Origin: Plasmopara viticola
Lineage: Eukaryota > Oomycota > Peronosporomycetes > Peronosporales > Peronosporaceae
NCBI GenBank assembly: GCA_001695595.3
Contig: MBPM02000072.1
Coordinates: forward strand, 372,001-436,000
Reading direction: 5' to 3'
DNA length: 64,000 bases
In this document: in pieces, positions 48,269 through 60,879 of the stretch
How the letters are laid out: every line of letters begins with the position of its first letter
Position numbering within the stretch: position 1 is the first letter of the stretch
Position numbers and translations under genes: made by a program
The notes under the pieces: generated by a model
The model's database searches: none
What the model was told of the DNA's origin: nothing
What the model saw: only the letters and a program-made list of their open reading frames with translations

Positions 48269-49933
48269 TTAAAATAGTAGTTGCGACAGTGCTGGATCAT
48301 CTTGCAACGCACGTGCTACTTGTGGCATTGAGACGCAGGAAGAAAGCTTGGATGTCCAAAAGGCACGAGCTGACATGGGAGCAGGACGAGCATCTCGATC
48401 GCCACATTTGGGGCCTCGTGGCCGTACGAGCGCATAGCAGTTGAGCGACATGAGATGCGTCTGCAATTCTTTGCGTGACAAGCATGGGATCCACGACGTT
48501 TGTGGCTGTTTACTCAAACGTACAAGCTCTTCGGTGACTTGGTTCATATCACAGTGCCGTTGAGATGGCTTGCTGTTGCTTGTGTCGCTGCCTGGAGCGA
48601 GTGCTGTGATTACATAAAGCAACACTTTGGCTTGTCTGGGTAGCTGTTTGATTTGGTGAACAGTTGGTGACGATAGTATTGTCGTTGTACACTGGAACAC
48701 GTCTTGCATTAGAATCTTTGCTTGGGTGGCCTCTATTGCGCTTTTGTCTGTCGTGCTAGAGCGTTGAAGCGCGTACCGAGCCGATTGCTGAAGCAAAGTG
48801 ATGGCTAGACGAACGTCGCCATCGCGAGCTGCCACTTTTCTCGCAATAAACTCCATTGCACGAGGGTCAATGCTGTCTGTTACTTCTAGAGCATCTGCGC
48901 TTGACGAGGGTGCACTTTGCATATAGTTATGCATAATCAGGAGTAGATCCTGATGCGTATACGAGCCGAAAATGACTCGAGGAACTTGTGAGTCAGTAAC
49001 TCCATTGATTCGAGACACTTGCTCATACATGTCAACACCGTTCATTATGGCTAAAAACTTGACATCATGAGGTGCAATAGCCGCCCAGCGCACATAGAAA
49101 CGAAGCAATTCTTGTACTGTCGGTTGCATACGCGCCGGAAGACTTAACAGTTGATCCACTTCGTCCAGCACCACGGCAATCGAGGTATATTTGCACTTTC
49201 GATAACAAATTTGCACTGCTATGAACTCGTCCATTGCAAACGGGTCCAATTGATCGGGCACGATCCAATTTGTAGACATTTTCACTAGTTGCGCCACTGC
49301 AGTGTACAGAGCTGCTGGGTCTGTGAATGTGCTGCAGTTGAGCTTCACTGCGGGTTTTGTACTTTTCACAACACGTTTTTGTCTCGACTCCGAGCCAATT
49401 GCCACTGCTTCAAAACCTTCCTCGATCAGTACTTTATTCACTGATGAAGTCTTGCCCGTTCCCGGGGGTCCAATGATAAATAGACATGAGCCATGCTCTG
49501 CTTGACCTTTGAGCACGTCACGAAGAATTTCAAGTTCCTTGAGACGTCCAACGATTCGATTATTGTGGCAAGCCATTTGCCCCGAGCAAATGCGTTGTAG
49601 TTTCGCCTGAGGAGCTCCATCCAAGTCTGGAATCTCAGGGTTTATATACTGCAGCGTTCTGCGCAATCCGTTTGGTTTGTTGACGCTCGTCTTGGATTCT
49701 ATGGTTTTCCTCAAACTTTCGATAGCACTAAGGGTAGGATTTGGCGACTTGTGGACGTTTGGAGTCAGCAGCAATGGGGACGAGACGTCCTCTATTTTAC
49801 GCTTCTTTAAGACAGGCGGCGGCCTTGGTGATGCAGACGTAGAGACCGCAGTCGCCTTTAGCGCACGTAGACGACGTTGCAGCTGCTGCGCCAGCTCTGG
49901 CATTGATTTGCGCTTTTGAGCCCGCGTACGCAT
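48269..49933 (-). CDS. CDC6: CDC6/ORC1-type AAA+ replication licensing ATPase
   Basis: Single exon, 554 aa from ATG 49933 (MRTRAQKRKSMPEL); the frame extends only to a TTG beyond. The N-terminus is basic with KRK clusters and SP/TP sites, fitting nuclear import and CDK control. The AAA+ core has Walker A GPPGTGKT (about 155-162), Walker B VVLDEVDQL (about 254-262), sensor 1 in FLAIMNGVD and sensor 2 in GDVRLAI (about 372-378). A C-terminal winged-helix region follows. CDC6 loads the MCM helicase onto ORC-marked origins in G1. ORC1 is the main alternative; the absence of a BAH domain and the length favour CDC6. Confidence 0.9.
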   Translation of the reverse strand: MRTRAQKRKSMPELAQQLQRRLRALKATAVSTSASPRPPPVLKKRKIEDVSSPLLLTPNVHKSPNPTLSAIESLRKTIESKTSVNKPNGLRRTLQYINPEIPDLDGAPQAKLQRICSGQMACHNNRIVGRLKELEILRDVLKGQAEHGSCLFIIGPPGTGKTSSVNKVLIEEGFEAVAIGSESRQKRVVKSTKPAVKLNCSTFTDPAALYTAVAQLVKMSTNWIVPDQLDPFAMDEFIAVQICYRKCKYTSIAVVLDEVDQLLSLPARMQPTVQELLRFYVRWAAIAPHDVKFLAIMNGVDMYEQVSRINGVTDSQVPRVIFGSYTHQDLLLIMHNYMQSAPSSSADALEVTDSIDPRAMEFIARKVAARDGDVRLAITLLQQSARYALQRSSTTDKSAIEATQAKILMQDVFQCTTTILSSPTVHQIKQLPRQAKVLLYVITALAPGSDTSNSKPSQRHCDMNQVTEELVRLSKQPQTSWIPCLSRKELQTHLMSLNCYALVRPRGPKCGDRDARPAPMSARAFWTSKLSSCVSMPQVARALQDDPALSQLLF

Positions 49934-50591
49934 CTTGAATGGTTGCTGCAAGGTACTGTCAAACGTCGACCAACGATAAAATGGCGCGAAAGTGTGTAGC
50001 TACTTATGTAGCTTACGTGAAAGATTCGCAATTGCATTAAAAATTCTGCACTACTAATCGCACGGGAGCTTGGAAAAGGTTGGGGTGGCGCCCTCCTTCC
50101 AAGCGCGGGGGCTAAATGCTCGTGCGCTTCGGGCAGGTGCTCTCGGGCATCTGCAGGTCTCTAACGACTCTCACCCTCGACGCGACGGTCTCCAGCACCA
50201 GGGCGTCACCTGGGCTCTTACCAAGTCAGAGCTAGCGAAATAATGGAAGACCCTCACGACCTCGCTGCTGGCTGCACTGCCCGGTGAACGAGACCCGACG
50301 TATGCGGACACCACTCTACGCCGTGGACTAGCCAGACTGAGCCTAGCACGTGCATAACTTGGCAACGCGATAACGTAATACATTACATTAATCGCACTTG
50401 GTACATGAATATCATTTTTTTAAGATTTGTTCTCTAAGAAAGACATCTTAAGTTTTGCGCATCAAACCTACAATACAATGTAATTATATGTTAGAAAAGG
50501 GTTTCATGTAAATAAATACTATTATCTTAAGCTTTTATCTCAGTGTCTTAAGACTTTTGAGATATCGTTTTCTCGACGCCTCTGGAAGTGT
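49934..50591. other. CDC6 upstream region
   Basis: It should hold the CDC6 promoter. Apart from a GC-rich patch near 50080-50350 with short frames, nothing is recognisable. Confidence 0.5.
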
Positions 50592-51690
50592 TGATAATAT
50601 TCAAGGGAAAATTGCAAAATGTGATACAAATCGAAAGTTCTCGCACAAGTTGAGACAAATGTTCAAAACAATTCAGAAAATGAGCAGTGTCTGATCTTTC
50701 ATGTAAAATACGAGTTTTGGCTCACATGGCTGCAAAGTGATGGCTACAAAGAGTGTCTAGCTCACAGTCGATACAGCCGGTGCCCTAGAACTGTGAAAGC
50801 GACCAGCCAGCTTTCAGTGTGAACAGATTGACCACCAGTATGCTAAGTATTAGAAGTCGAGTGCCCTTCTGATAGTGGTTCGATGAGTGCACTGACGTGT
50901 CAGTGCATTGTGTCCACAACCAAATATCACAGCGGCCCAGGCATACTGAGGGATGTCGTATCACAGAGTAAGAATGAACACTTTTATTGTAAGTCTGCTT
51001 GATTGCACAACTCCACAAAGAGTAATGGAGAGTGCGCACGACATGTTGTCTTGTTGTGTCCGTCTGCCTACCGCATCTGGTACATTTGTAGAGTCTGCGA
51101 CCTAAACTCTCACCTTGAGACCGAATGCGTCTCTTCTTTGGACGCCCAGCCTGTCGAACAAAACCTCAGGTAGGACACCAGAATCTGGGTGCAGAGCTCG
51201 GTCCTCAGGAATTTCGAGAGTCCCCATCCCTGACTGGTAGCAGATCACCGTGTAACATGACTCTTAGTGGAGTTGTGCAATCATGCAGACTTACAACAAA
51301 AAAGCACATTCTTACTTTGTGATACGACATCCCTCAGTATGCCTGGGCCGCTGTGATATTTGGTTTTGAACACGATGCACTGACACGTCAGTGCACTCAT
51401 CGAACCGCTATCAGGGGGCACCCGACTTCTAATACTTAGCATACTGGTGGTCAATCTGTTCACACTGAAAGCTGGCTGGTCGCTTTCACAGTTCTAGGGC
51501 ACCGGCTGTATCGACTGTGAGCTAGACACTCTTTGTAGCCATCACTTTGCAGCCATGTGAGCCAAAACTCGTATTTTACATGAAAGATCAGACACTGCTC
51601 ATTTTCTGAATTGTTTTGAACATTTGTCTCACCTTATGCGAGAACGTTCGATTTGTATCACGCTTTGCAATTTTCCCAATTATAATCTAT
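50592..51690. repeat. 1.1-kb near-perfect inverted repeat (foldback)
   Basis: The left arm 50592-51027 is the reverse complement of the right arm 51256-51690 with only scattered mismatches and small indels; the spacer is 228 bp. Shared blocks include GGGAAAATTGCAAA at the outer ends and GATTGCACAACTCCAC at the inner ends. Each arm also contains the palindrome TGCACTGAC-GT-GTCAGTGCA (left, near 50890-50912). No transposase is present. It may be a foldback/MITE element, or two inverted copies of one LTR. Arm similarity is much higher than for the other inverted repeats here, so it is young. Confidence 0.8.
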
Positions 51691-54600
51691 GTACTCTAAT
51701 GTATTTACTACGAGAATTATTTTGAAGAAAATAATATATGAATAAATTAAGACCAAGAAACAAAATATACTTCGAAATAATAAAAGCATCCATAAGTGCG
51801 GACGCTTTTCGATTATGCTAGCAATAACCGTAGCTATAGACATATTAAAAAAGAAATTTTCAAATATCATTTTATCGTGATAAGTCTTCTATTTGGCTAG
51901 CGTTTTCATTTAGGTAACTTTGCTTCCCGCCATTTTGTCGCGTGTGTGCTAAGAATCAAGCCTCCAGAACAAATCTTCAACTTGCTTACACATTGCGGAG
52001 TGCCGAAATCAGCAAACCGCTTTGTTTTTCTTTCTCTTCTCGTTAAACTTATGGTGGTGCTAATAAACGCGAGACTATTCCATTTGCGTGTACCCTGCTG
52101 AGGAAAGAAAGCGGACGCATCTTCAGCAAGCTTGCCGACAATTTATTTGTATAAAAATGTACTTGTCTACCACTGAATTCGGCAAGTGACCGTAGTTTTG
52201 TCTTCTTTGGGCAAAATGGGCAAAGTGGCTCATTAATGGCCGTCCGGACGTGGTCGAATTGTTCAGGGTATCAGCACTGCTCCTTGACAGTTTTGTAAGA
52301 TAAAATGCACAATCGGAGTAATTTGATTCCGATCGATTTTCTAGTGCTTGGCACTAGGCTAGACTTATCTACAGCACGCTATCAGGAGACGATGGAAGGA
52401 AAAGAAAAAATAATTACGCCGTCGGAAACGCATTGTGCAAAGTATGCGATGATGCGTCGAGACGCTGAAGCAGCATGCTTACACTTAATGGGGTTGCAAT
52501 AAGCATGTTGCTCAGCAAGAATTTGAGTCGGTGGCAAACTTTGCACATGTGTCGACCCGCTTGTACAGCTTGGGCTACCATACCTCTTGTCCCAAGCGTG
52601 GTGACCATCAAGCAACCAAGAAAATAATAAAGCACACCATCTTTCAAACAACCACGTTTATAATGCACTATATGCGAAGGAATACCTTTAACAGTCCTGT
52701 AATACAGCAGTTCAGCATATTTCAAGAGTCGATGATGCCACTTAACATCGAGATCAATTTCTTTTTAAGCCCTTCAGCTCAATAGTTGTTTGAGCTTAAG
52801 CAGAGCAGCGCACGCGTCATCCGCCATGAAGTATATTTGATATAGACAAGGTCATAGCTGTGCCACGAGCTAGCTATAATCGTGTCGATGCAATTATACA
52901 TCAGCCAAAACTTTATCTCTACTACTTAAACTTTACCTCAAGCTGTGCCCCACCCAAAAAGAAGACCACTGAGCTAACCTCTGCAAGAGCAATTGCACCC
53001 AAAGATGTCAGCTTATAGCATTGTGATGCCGTTGGCGAATGCTGACGGGTCACAGATGATCAATTTTAATCAAGCCAGGTTTGAATTGGCGCCGGTAACA
53101 AGCAATTTTTGACTTGTCAACTGTCTATCGGTGTTGAGTCTTTTATAAGCTTTATGTGTTCTTCTAAAAATGAAGTGACCTCGCCACTTTTTTGTGATTT
53201 GAATGTAACTTATAGGGCAGGTCAAATGACTTTTCTAGAACTTTTTCATTCGATAAATTTGGCTCACTCACGATGGCCTTTAATTTTAGGAAGCTCTTTT
53301 AGCGGCATTATTTTGCAATAAAGCATAAAAATAATGAATCTGTTCGGCGCTAAAGATGCCTTCATGAGTACTAAATTTGTATGCGCTAATGCAGTTTAAA
53401 ACTGGTTGAAAGTTTACATTGAGCTTTTTACGTATGGCTGCCCGTGCTCAGTAAGGCTATGGACAAAACTTTCTTCGAAGTATGTGTGTAAGTAGGCTTT
53501 GTGGGTGCAAAACAATTGCGTCATTCGACGCCTAGACGTCACAGACGTGTTGAAGAGCCTCTCGAGCATGACTTGCTACCCTCAAAGTACACCGCTTGAA
53601 GCACTGACCAAATGTCACGTTTTTAAAAAAAGTCAAAGAGATTTGCTGATTAAATCGAGTGCGCACGTCCTGCCATGGTGCTTGTGCTTAAACAAAACTG
53701 TACCCGACATTTTATACAACTTTAGCTTCCGGCAAAAAAATTGGCGTCGATTTGTTTTAGCTTATCATGACATTATTCTTTAAGAAATAGGCGTCGAGTC
53801 AAGCGACTTGCTCGGGATCGGTGCGACTACAGGCTCGAGGCTTAAGAGTTGGTGTGACAATACTTGATAATATAGTGAGCTGCGGATTGTAATTCATGGC
53901 CTCGCAAAAAAAACGAGGCCATCGGCACTGCATTTCATCATCATTTAAGTTGCAGCCGCCAGACGTTGGTTGCAAGTGGCACATATAGCAACGAGCGCAA
54001 AGTACGCCACATGACCATGTCCTCTACGCCTCTGTTGGGTAAAAAGCATGGTGCAGTTTCGTGCTCTGTCGGGTCAAACTTCAGATCTCGTGAAATGGTG
54101 GGATTCCGGGAGCTTACGAATATTTGAGGTCTCAATTCGATATAATTTATCTAAAGCCGTGAAATTAGGTGATCAGCACTTGCGTCTGACGTAGACTAAC
54201 AATGTACTAGGTGCGATTGGCAGGATAGCTATGGTCTTAACATGATTTTTGGTGTCTGAAATACAAATGAAAATTTGAAATCTATACGGACTCAAAATAT
54301 TTCTAGTGGGGAAGAGGGAAGAAAACACCTTTTATTGCAAACCACCTCGCATTTCAAGGAATCAGGGGTTTATCAATAAATCTAACTTGAATAAAATTTT
54401 ATAGAAATATAAGCTTTTTAAAGGCGTGCTATTGATAATAATTTGAGATCATAGAGCCAGTCAGATAACAAACCGCAACTTATTAATGCTCTTCGTCTAA
54501 AATTAAGGTCATAGATCTTTTTCTAAGCAATAAGCGACGGGCAGTTCCGCTACAGACTAAGCAATAGTTTAGACGTAAGCTAGCTTGTTATATTGAGGAC

Positions 54601-55267
54601 ACAGTAACGCAACACCCGGAGAATCAAATTATATATTTTTAACATATGCTCCATACATTTTTGCTCACTGAATGGTGTGCACATCAATAAATTACCATTT
54701 TCCAGAAGTCGAAATACGGTATATAGCAAATTTTGTGAAGCAATGATTGATGGCTTGCATAACATCCCAAGCGCAGTGGTAAGCTCTCGCTTATACTATC
54801 ACCAAATGCAAAAAAAATCAAGCCTTGTTCGTCGGTACATTTGCCAATTCATTCGCAGTGGTTGAGTATCGTACTACCTTGGCATACAGCGAGTGCAGTC
54901 TTTTACGAGCAGTGCTCAGTGGCTTACGCGTCACTCCACGCACATTAGCAGGGAAGGCCGCCATTGACGACTTAGTCGAAAGTGATTAAGCTCGCAGCCA
55001 GTACTGCCTTCAGTGAGCACCGCTCAGTTGTTAAGGCACCGCTTCGCGAACATTAGAAGAATATCTCACATACTGATTTGTCATGATGCCAACCATGATT
55101 TCCTCGGCATTCGTCAAGCATTTCTCAGTAGTTGACGTGTCTTTCACGTGCGCCAATGGGGTGTCGGCCGTATGGCATCGTCTCTACGTCAGCTTTGTCT
55201 TATACAATATGCAGCATACTTGTGGTATTGCCATTAATTCTCACTCTACGATTCAGCCTCTAGTCTT
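51691..55267. other. Gene desert
   Basis: No gene supported. Short frames at 52305-52502, 53499-53783 and elsewhere lack any domain. A 27-nt perfect hairpin sits at 53896-53922. Confidence 0.5.
53896..53922. other. Perfect hairpin with A-rich loop
   Basis: Stem ATGGCCTCG and CGAGGCCAT (9 bp) flank the loop CAAAAAAAA. It has no gene next to it. It could be a relic of a mobile-element end or a chance structure. Confidence 0.35.
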
Positions 55268-55653
55268 CGCTACCGCTAGTGCCGATGGACTCGAACTTGA
55301 CACTATCAAGAACACTCTTTAGTGTCCTCGCCAAGACCACATATGATTGCTAGCAGTGTTAGTTTATGGCTTTCCTAAGCTCAACAGAAGCGGACCTAGT
55401 AGCGGATATGGCCTTTAGCGTCTAAGCAACCCAGGGTTTGCTCCCACACCATCTTAAAATACAATCATACTTTACATCAAGGCCCTGAACCTAACAGAGA
55501 CGCTAACAATCTAAGGTTCTAACACCTTTACGCTTCTGTCTTAAAACGAGCAGTGACAACATTGCTTCAATTTTCTTGTCGAGCCTCACCGTATGACTGA
55601 TTCCTCTGAAAGTAGAATATCAAGCATAATTGTCCGACACTCAAAGTGACCCA
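55268..55653 (+). repeat. Direct repeat, copy 1
   Basis: About 386 bp, aligning with 57110-57490 at high similarity (for example GCTAGTGCCGATGGACTCG and CCACATATGATTGCTAGCAG). The same orientation and about 1.84 kb spacing suggest the ends of a decayed element or a local duplication. The termini do not show a clear TG...CA. Confidence 0.75.
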
Positions 55654-56029
55654 CAAATTAAAGGCCATCGGATCGAAATCGACAAATGCTGACAATCTCT
55701 GGTGCGTGCTGTGTGAAGCCATGTTGCTTCGTTTTTGTGCTACTGTGACTGGCTAAGCGGCCAATCGATGCGTGAAAGTCCTAAAACGATCTGCTTGAAT
55801 GGGCTTGAAAAAAAATGTCTACAGAAATTCAAAATTTTGTATGGTTGTGTCAACGATAATTATCCAAAGTTTGAAATTTGACTTTGTTAATTGATGCTTT
55901 TTGAGACTTACCATGGCGATTTTTCAGTGTATCGCTTCAAGCCTACTAGATCTTACCGTTCTTCCCACCATACTTCACTTTTGGCCAACCATGGGAACTC
56001 GATCTTCTAAATTTAAAATGCTCGACCGT

Positions 56030-56220
56030 GGCACAGTCCATTCACAGAAGGCAGGTATATAGAAGCGTGCTGGTCAACAGCTCGAAAGCCTCATCCCTCA
56101 TCCAAAGCATAGCTGCACTCTATAGAGAGCGGGGATGACTATGTAAATTGACAAAGTTAGTCTTGGAATCAAGTACTGCATTTAAACCTTATTGAAAACT
56201 ATTGGAGAACAATTTAGATC
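56030..56220 (+). mobile_element. Tc1/mariner transposase relic
   Basis: At 56165-56215 one frame reads WNQVLHLNLIENYWRTI, which matches the conserved Tc1/mariner tail WPAQSPDLNPIENLW. Upstream frames contain several stops, so the copy is dead. It lies between the two direct repeats at 55268 and 57110. Confidence 0.6.
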
Positions 56221-57109
56221 ACCTTTTTAAATCGGTTCTAGTGCAATCGAATCATCTAGTGCCCGTTCCTAGTCCTTTGAGAAAGATTTTAAGCATTCTC
56301 TGCCAAAAAACCCTTTGACATTCAGATCCCGTCCACAAGTTGCTTCTTACCCTAGCAGGCGGAGAGAAAGAGCGATCTTAATCAGTACGCATACTTGGGC
56401 GACAGAAAGACTCAAGTCAGCTAAAGCTTTAATTCACCCCGATTAGACAGCATCACTTCGTTTAAGGCATTGCACACTCGTTTGCTTTGCGTGCTTTAAG
56501 AACAGCCAGAGCCGCTCTCGGCTGCTTCGTTCAAATTAAAAAAAAACATGATCTGAGAACTCTACTATCGGGGGCAGAAAAATCTTTACAAAATTCCTTC
56601 TGCAGATCTTCACGCTCACCGAGAGCAGCTAGAACACGGATATAGATACTGCTTTAGAAGCTAGTGGTACCGACGCAATCAATTTTGGTAATGCTGAAGT
56701 GCTGTTATATTCATGAAAAGCTAAAGCACCTATTGAATGTGCATTGTTTGCGTCGGGCCCTTGAACAATTTAGATGTTGCAGCCCAGCAGATAGACCAGC
56801 GCGTTCGGTCGGCATTAATGCAAGTGAGTGAGCTGTTTTATTGTCTCGTAGAATTAGGGTTTAGAACTCAGGTTTAGATTAAAAACATGTGCAGCCAGGT
56901 GCAGCGGGTTTGCTGCCAAGAGATAGTGTAAGTTTACATACCCGACCTTCGTTTTATATTTCAAAGCAATAAAGGTTGCAGATCGCTTTCCGCCTGACTT
57001 AAAGAGTAAGTATTATTAATACACAACAACGAATACAGCTATTACCGTTACAAATATGGAAGAACTGCGATTGTTTTCTTTTGTATGTTGAACGTATATC
57101 TCCGCTAAC

Positions 57110-57490
57110 GCTAGTGCCGATGGACTCGAACTTGACACTATAAAAAACACTCTTTAGTGTCCTCGCCAAGACCACATATGATTGCTAGCAGTGTTAGTTT
57201 ATGGCTTTCCTAAGCTCTCATAAAAGCGAACCTAGAAGCAGATATGGCCTTTAGCGTCTAAGCAACCCAGGGTTTGCTCCTCACACCATCTTGGAATGCA
57301 ATCATACTTTACATCAAAACCCTGAACCGAATAAAGACGCTCACAATTCAAGGTTCTAACACCTTTACGCTCCTGTCTCAAAGCGAGCAGTGACAACATT
57401 GATTCGATCTGCTTGTCGAGCCTGACCGTTTGACTGATTTCTCTGACGGTAGAACATCAAGCATAACTGTCCGACGCTCAAATGGACCCC
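57110..57490 (+). repeat. Direct repeat, copy 2
   Basis: Second copy of the 55268-55653 repeat. Similarity stops after GTCCGACGCTCAAA and about CCGCTAACG at the other end. The copies differ by small substitutions and a few indels. Confidence 0.75.
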
Positions 57491-57671
57491 ATTGGTAATA
57501 CGAGCTGGTGTGACATCCCCCGTTATAGCCTAAAAAGTCTTTACACGGTAATTAATGACCGTTATTTTTGGAGCATCTTCTGAGTACATTGTCTGCTATG
57601 AAAGCCTCGCATATCGTTGGTATGTCTCTCTTGGTGTTCTGTGCTCTCAATTCGCAAATAATTAGTTTGTC

Positions 57672-58800
57672 TGTAGAGAGCGTAGCTCACACTCTCTACG
57701 ATTAAGCATATGTTAAGGAGTTGCCCTCTTCATAAGTTTGGCAATCAAATTAAAGATTGGCACGAAAAGCGAGACTTACATTCAGAGGAGTGGGAGTCTC
57801 GTCTCATATTGTTGGCCCGTTTCCGCTTAATTGACCAAAAATTGCCGGTATGGCAAAAAAAAGAATATGCCAATGACGGTAAACATTGTAATGCTAAATA
57901 TTTCTTAAGCTAATAAGTCGTAATCCGCTTATTTTTAGTCTTCGTCATCACTATGTCATGACAAGAAGGTAACTCGCTAATCATTTAATTAAATAATTAG
58001 TGTGTAAAAGGTCCTTCCACAAATGTTCACAGTAGTATCTCAAAATTATTTGCAACGGCTCTAGCTGGTGAGTTGTTGTATAACGCGCGAATATAATTTG
58101 TTACCATGGAACCTACACTCACTTAGCAAGGCAAAATTAGGCTTCTTATCGAGTGTGTGCTGGTATAGTTGCTCCTCCAAAATTTAATTACAGCGTTATC
58201 GTCGTCTTTTATGGGTACTTGCTTTACTAATTTATTACGTCTGTTGTGTGTGTTTTTTTTTTTGGTATGAGACTTATGGATTGAGATGAGGATAAGCTCA
58301 ATTTATGATACTGGTCGCTTTTCTACACTTTTAGCCATCGAAAGGACGAGAATTCATCGCGAATAAAGCGATTTCATCAGTTCTATAATAGTACAACTTC
58401 GTTTCAAGCTGGATGAGCTCGAAAACCACCATAAGCAGATAAGCGAGAACTTGGAGTATCAAAGTGGTAGTAAAGCAGATGTATATGGCATCATAAGGAC
58501 GTGTGGCGGGGTCACACAGCTTTTGCACAGAAGAGGCAAGCAGTAAGATATAAGAATTTGGTGAGGAATCATTTTCCTGGTCTTCGGTGAGCAACAATCG
58601 CTTCATGATCACCTTGGTCAATACATCATAATACATAATAACTGAATGTATATAATTGGATTGTCTACTCGTATGAGATCAAACGAGCTGTTCAATTTGC
58701 CGTTACTTATAACCTTAATTTCATTTATGCACTTATTCAGTTTTGCTGACCGAGACTTTTCTATATGGATTCCTGAAAGCACTTTAGCATGCCGGTATAA
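57672..58800 (+). repeat. 4.3-kb inverted repeat, left arm
   Basis: It starts TGTAGAGAG with hairpin 57673-57699 (one mismatch) and continues GATTAAGCATATG. It aligns with the reverse complement of 60880-61982 over about 1.1 kb, with many substitutions and indels. A minus-strand frame (58331-58636) with a hydrophobic stretch (ILQVLAYLLMVVFELI) has its counterpart in the other arm. Confidence 0.6.
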
Positions 58801-60879
58801 AAAACCGATCGTGAAGCAGAAGCCACCATCATCTTGAATCCTTCAGAACGAAAGACAGCTTTAGCTAAAATGCTCGTCTTTATGTACCTCCTTCCTGATA
58901 ACACTTGGCTTAAATCTAACAGGAGAGCGATAAATGCTCTTTGACTAAGACTACGGGTTCTCAAAGTAAGATATACTCGTGTAGGCACATGATGCTTTAT
59001 TGAGCTATCGTGTAGACCGCTAAACGAATCCTTTGTTTCTACCACAAGGTGGTGGCACACATGTACAAGTGGGTGAATTATGATGTTGGAAACTTTTTGA
59101 CCATTCAAACGTTCAATCCCGCCACGTATACGTTGGCTTCTTTGCAAAACCTTCAACTACAGGCAGTTTACGATCCTCGACTGTGTATTTAGCTTGCTGG
59201 GGAAGAATATTTGCTCGAAAATTGTGGTAGACGTGAGTCACCTGAGCAAAAAGTGCATTTAGTATCGTACCAGCCAGTATCTATTGAGCACAAACAACGA
59301 GGCTGTGTATATATACAATATTAAAGCATCATGGTTTTTCGGTCACGCCGGTGTCAGCTAAGAACTCGCAATTCACCGCTGCAATTTGACAAAGGCTAAT
59401 TTGACTATATGGAAGCCGCTTGCTGATGTGATCTATGATTACCTGTTGTTAGATAGACAGTTCGATGGTAACTGTATACAACAACAAATACTGCTTAGTA
59501 TGTGCGCTGGGGCACAACATTTGTGATCGAAGATTGCACTCTTCGGTGCAGTTCTCGCATCTGCAGGCTTGCTACCTTCTATGCTAATTTTTAGCAAGTA
59601 AAAGATGCGCTAGCTCTTCGAATTACGAATGCTATCAATTTACGTGAAGCAAAGGCCTTAAACCAAGTTTTATATTTTGGTCTTTAATAAGAACCATACT
59701 TGATAAAGAAACAAACTTAAAACTTCGCGATAGTCGGGTAACATATGCAGCAGAGAAAGAGTGAATTCTACTTATGACGAATGTAAGATATTCTTGGACA
59801 AAAATTAGTAAAGGTGGTTAAATCGTGCAAATACAACAGCCTACCATAAATGGGTTTTTAAAAAGACATGAGTCGGCGAAAACTACACTCATTGTTTTAT
59901 GTGAGTCATCTTAAGCATTAATACGACTCACAGGTCTTTTAGCCTCACATGAGACCTGAGGTGCTCTCGATATTTTGTCCCGGCGCTTAACCTTATTGAT
60001 GAGTCGAAAGTATGTCGGCTGATGTTACATACAGCTACCACCCAAAAGAACAAAAGCTTAAGTAGCCGAGTAGTCATAAGTCTGTGCACTTTGGGGGACT
60101 GGTCGAGCCCGGACCGTAGTCTAAGAGGAGAGCAGCAACATCCCAACGCAGTTTGGAGACTCGTTTCAAGTCAAGTGACAGTCGACCAAACTGTGCTATC
60201 TAAACATAAATCATAATCAGACAAATTTATCTTCTCTTTAGGGCCTTCATCAAGCGTAAATTTCCTGGAATTTCCCCGGCCTGACATCATTCCTGAACCC
60301 GAGAGCAATCTCAAGCGCGTACATATAATACGCATGAGATGAGAACCCTCATCAAAAAAGGTGCATGGTCGAGAAAAAGGCGTCTACCTCCGGCATCAAA
60401 ACTAGCAGTACTTTAATGGGAAGCGTCTTGGGAGACAAAGATGCTCTTATCATTGCCAGAAGTTCTTTGTGTAATAGCACGACAAATTTACTTTGTAGAG
60501 ATCGTAGAGCCAAAGAACCGGCTTAAAGTTGATCACCCCGATTAAAATCTCGTTCCATTAACAATAAATGCTATGTTAGCCGCGATCTTTTGTCCGCGGA
60601 TTTAAATGTCGTCATAGCTACGCTCGAAGCTTAATTACCCAGCACCTGGCTTTGTAATTTGCCGAAGACGAGACATATCAAAGATAAGTTGATACCGGTC
60701 ACAGTTTCACTAGACGTAAAGTACTTTTTCCAATATGGTAAAGGCTTGAGTTGTTATCCCATTAATCTTCCCAAAGTTCCTCAATTGCACCATGGTATTG
60801 GCAGGACGTAAAGACATATTTGTCTTGGGTAAAGGCTGCCCTCTGGCTTCTTACGACTCCGAGCTACATACTAATGCAA
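58801..60879. other. Centre of the 4.3-kb inverted repeat
   Basis: About 2.1 kb with no recognisable transposase or other domain. The longest frame is about 130 codons (58761-59156, minus) and unrecognised. Confidence 0.5.
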
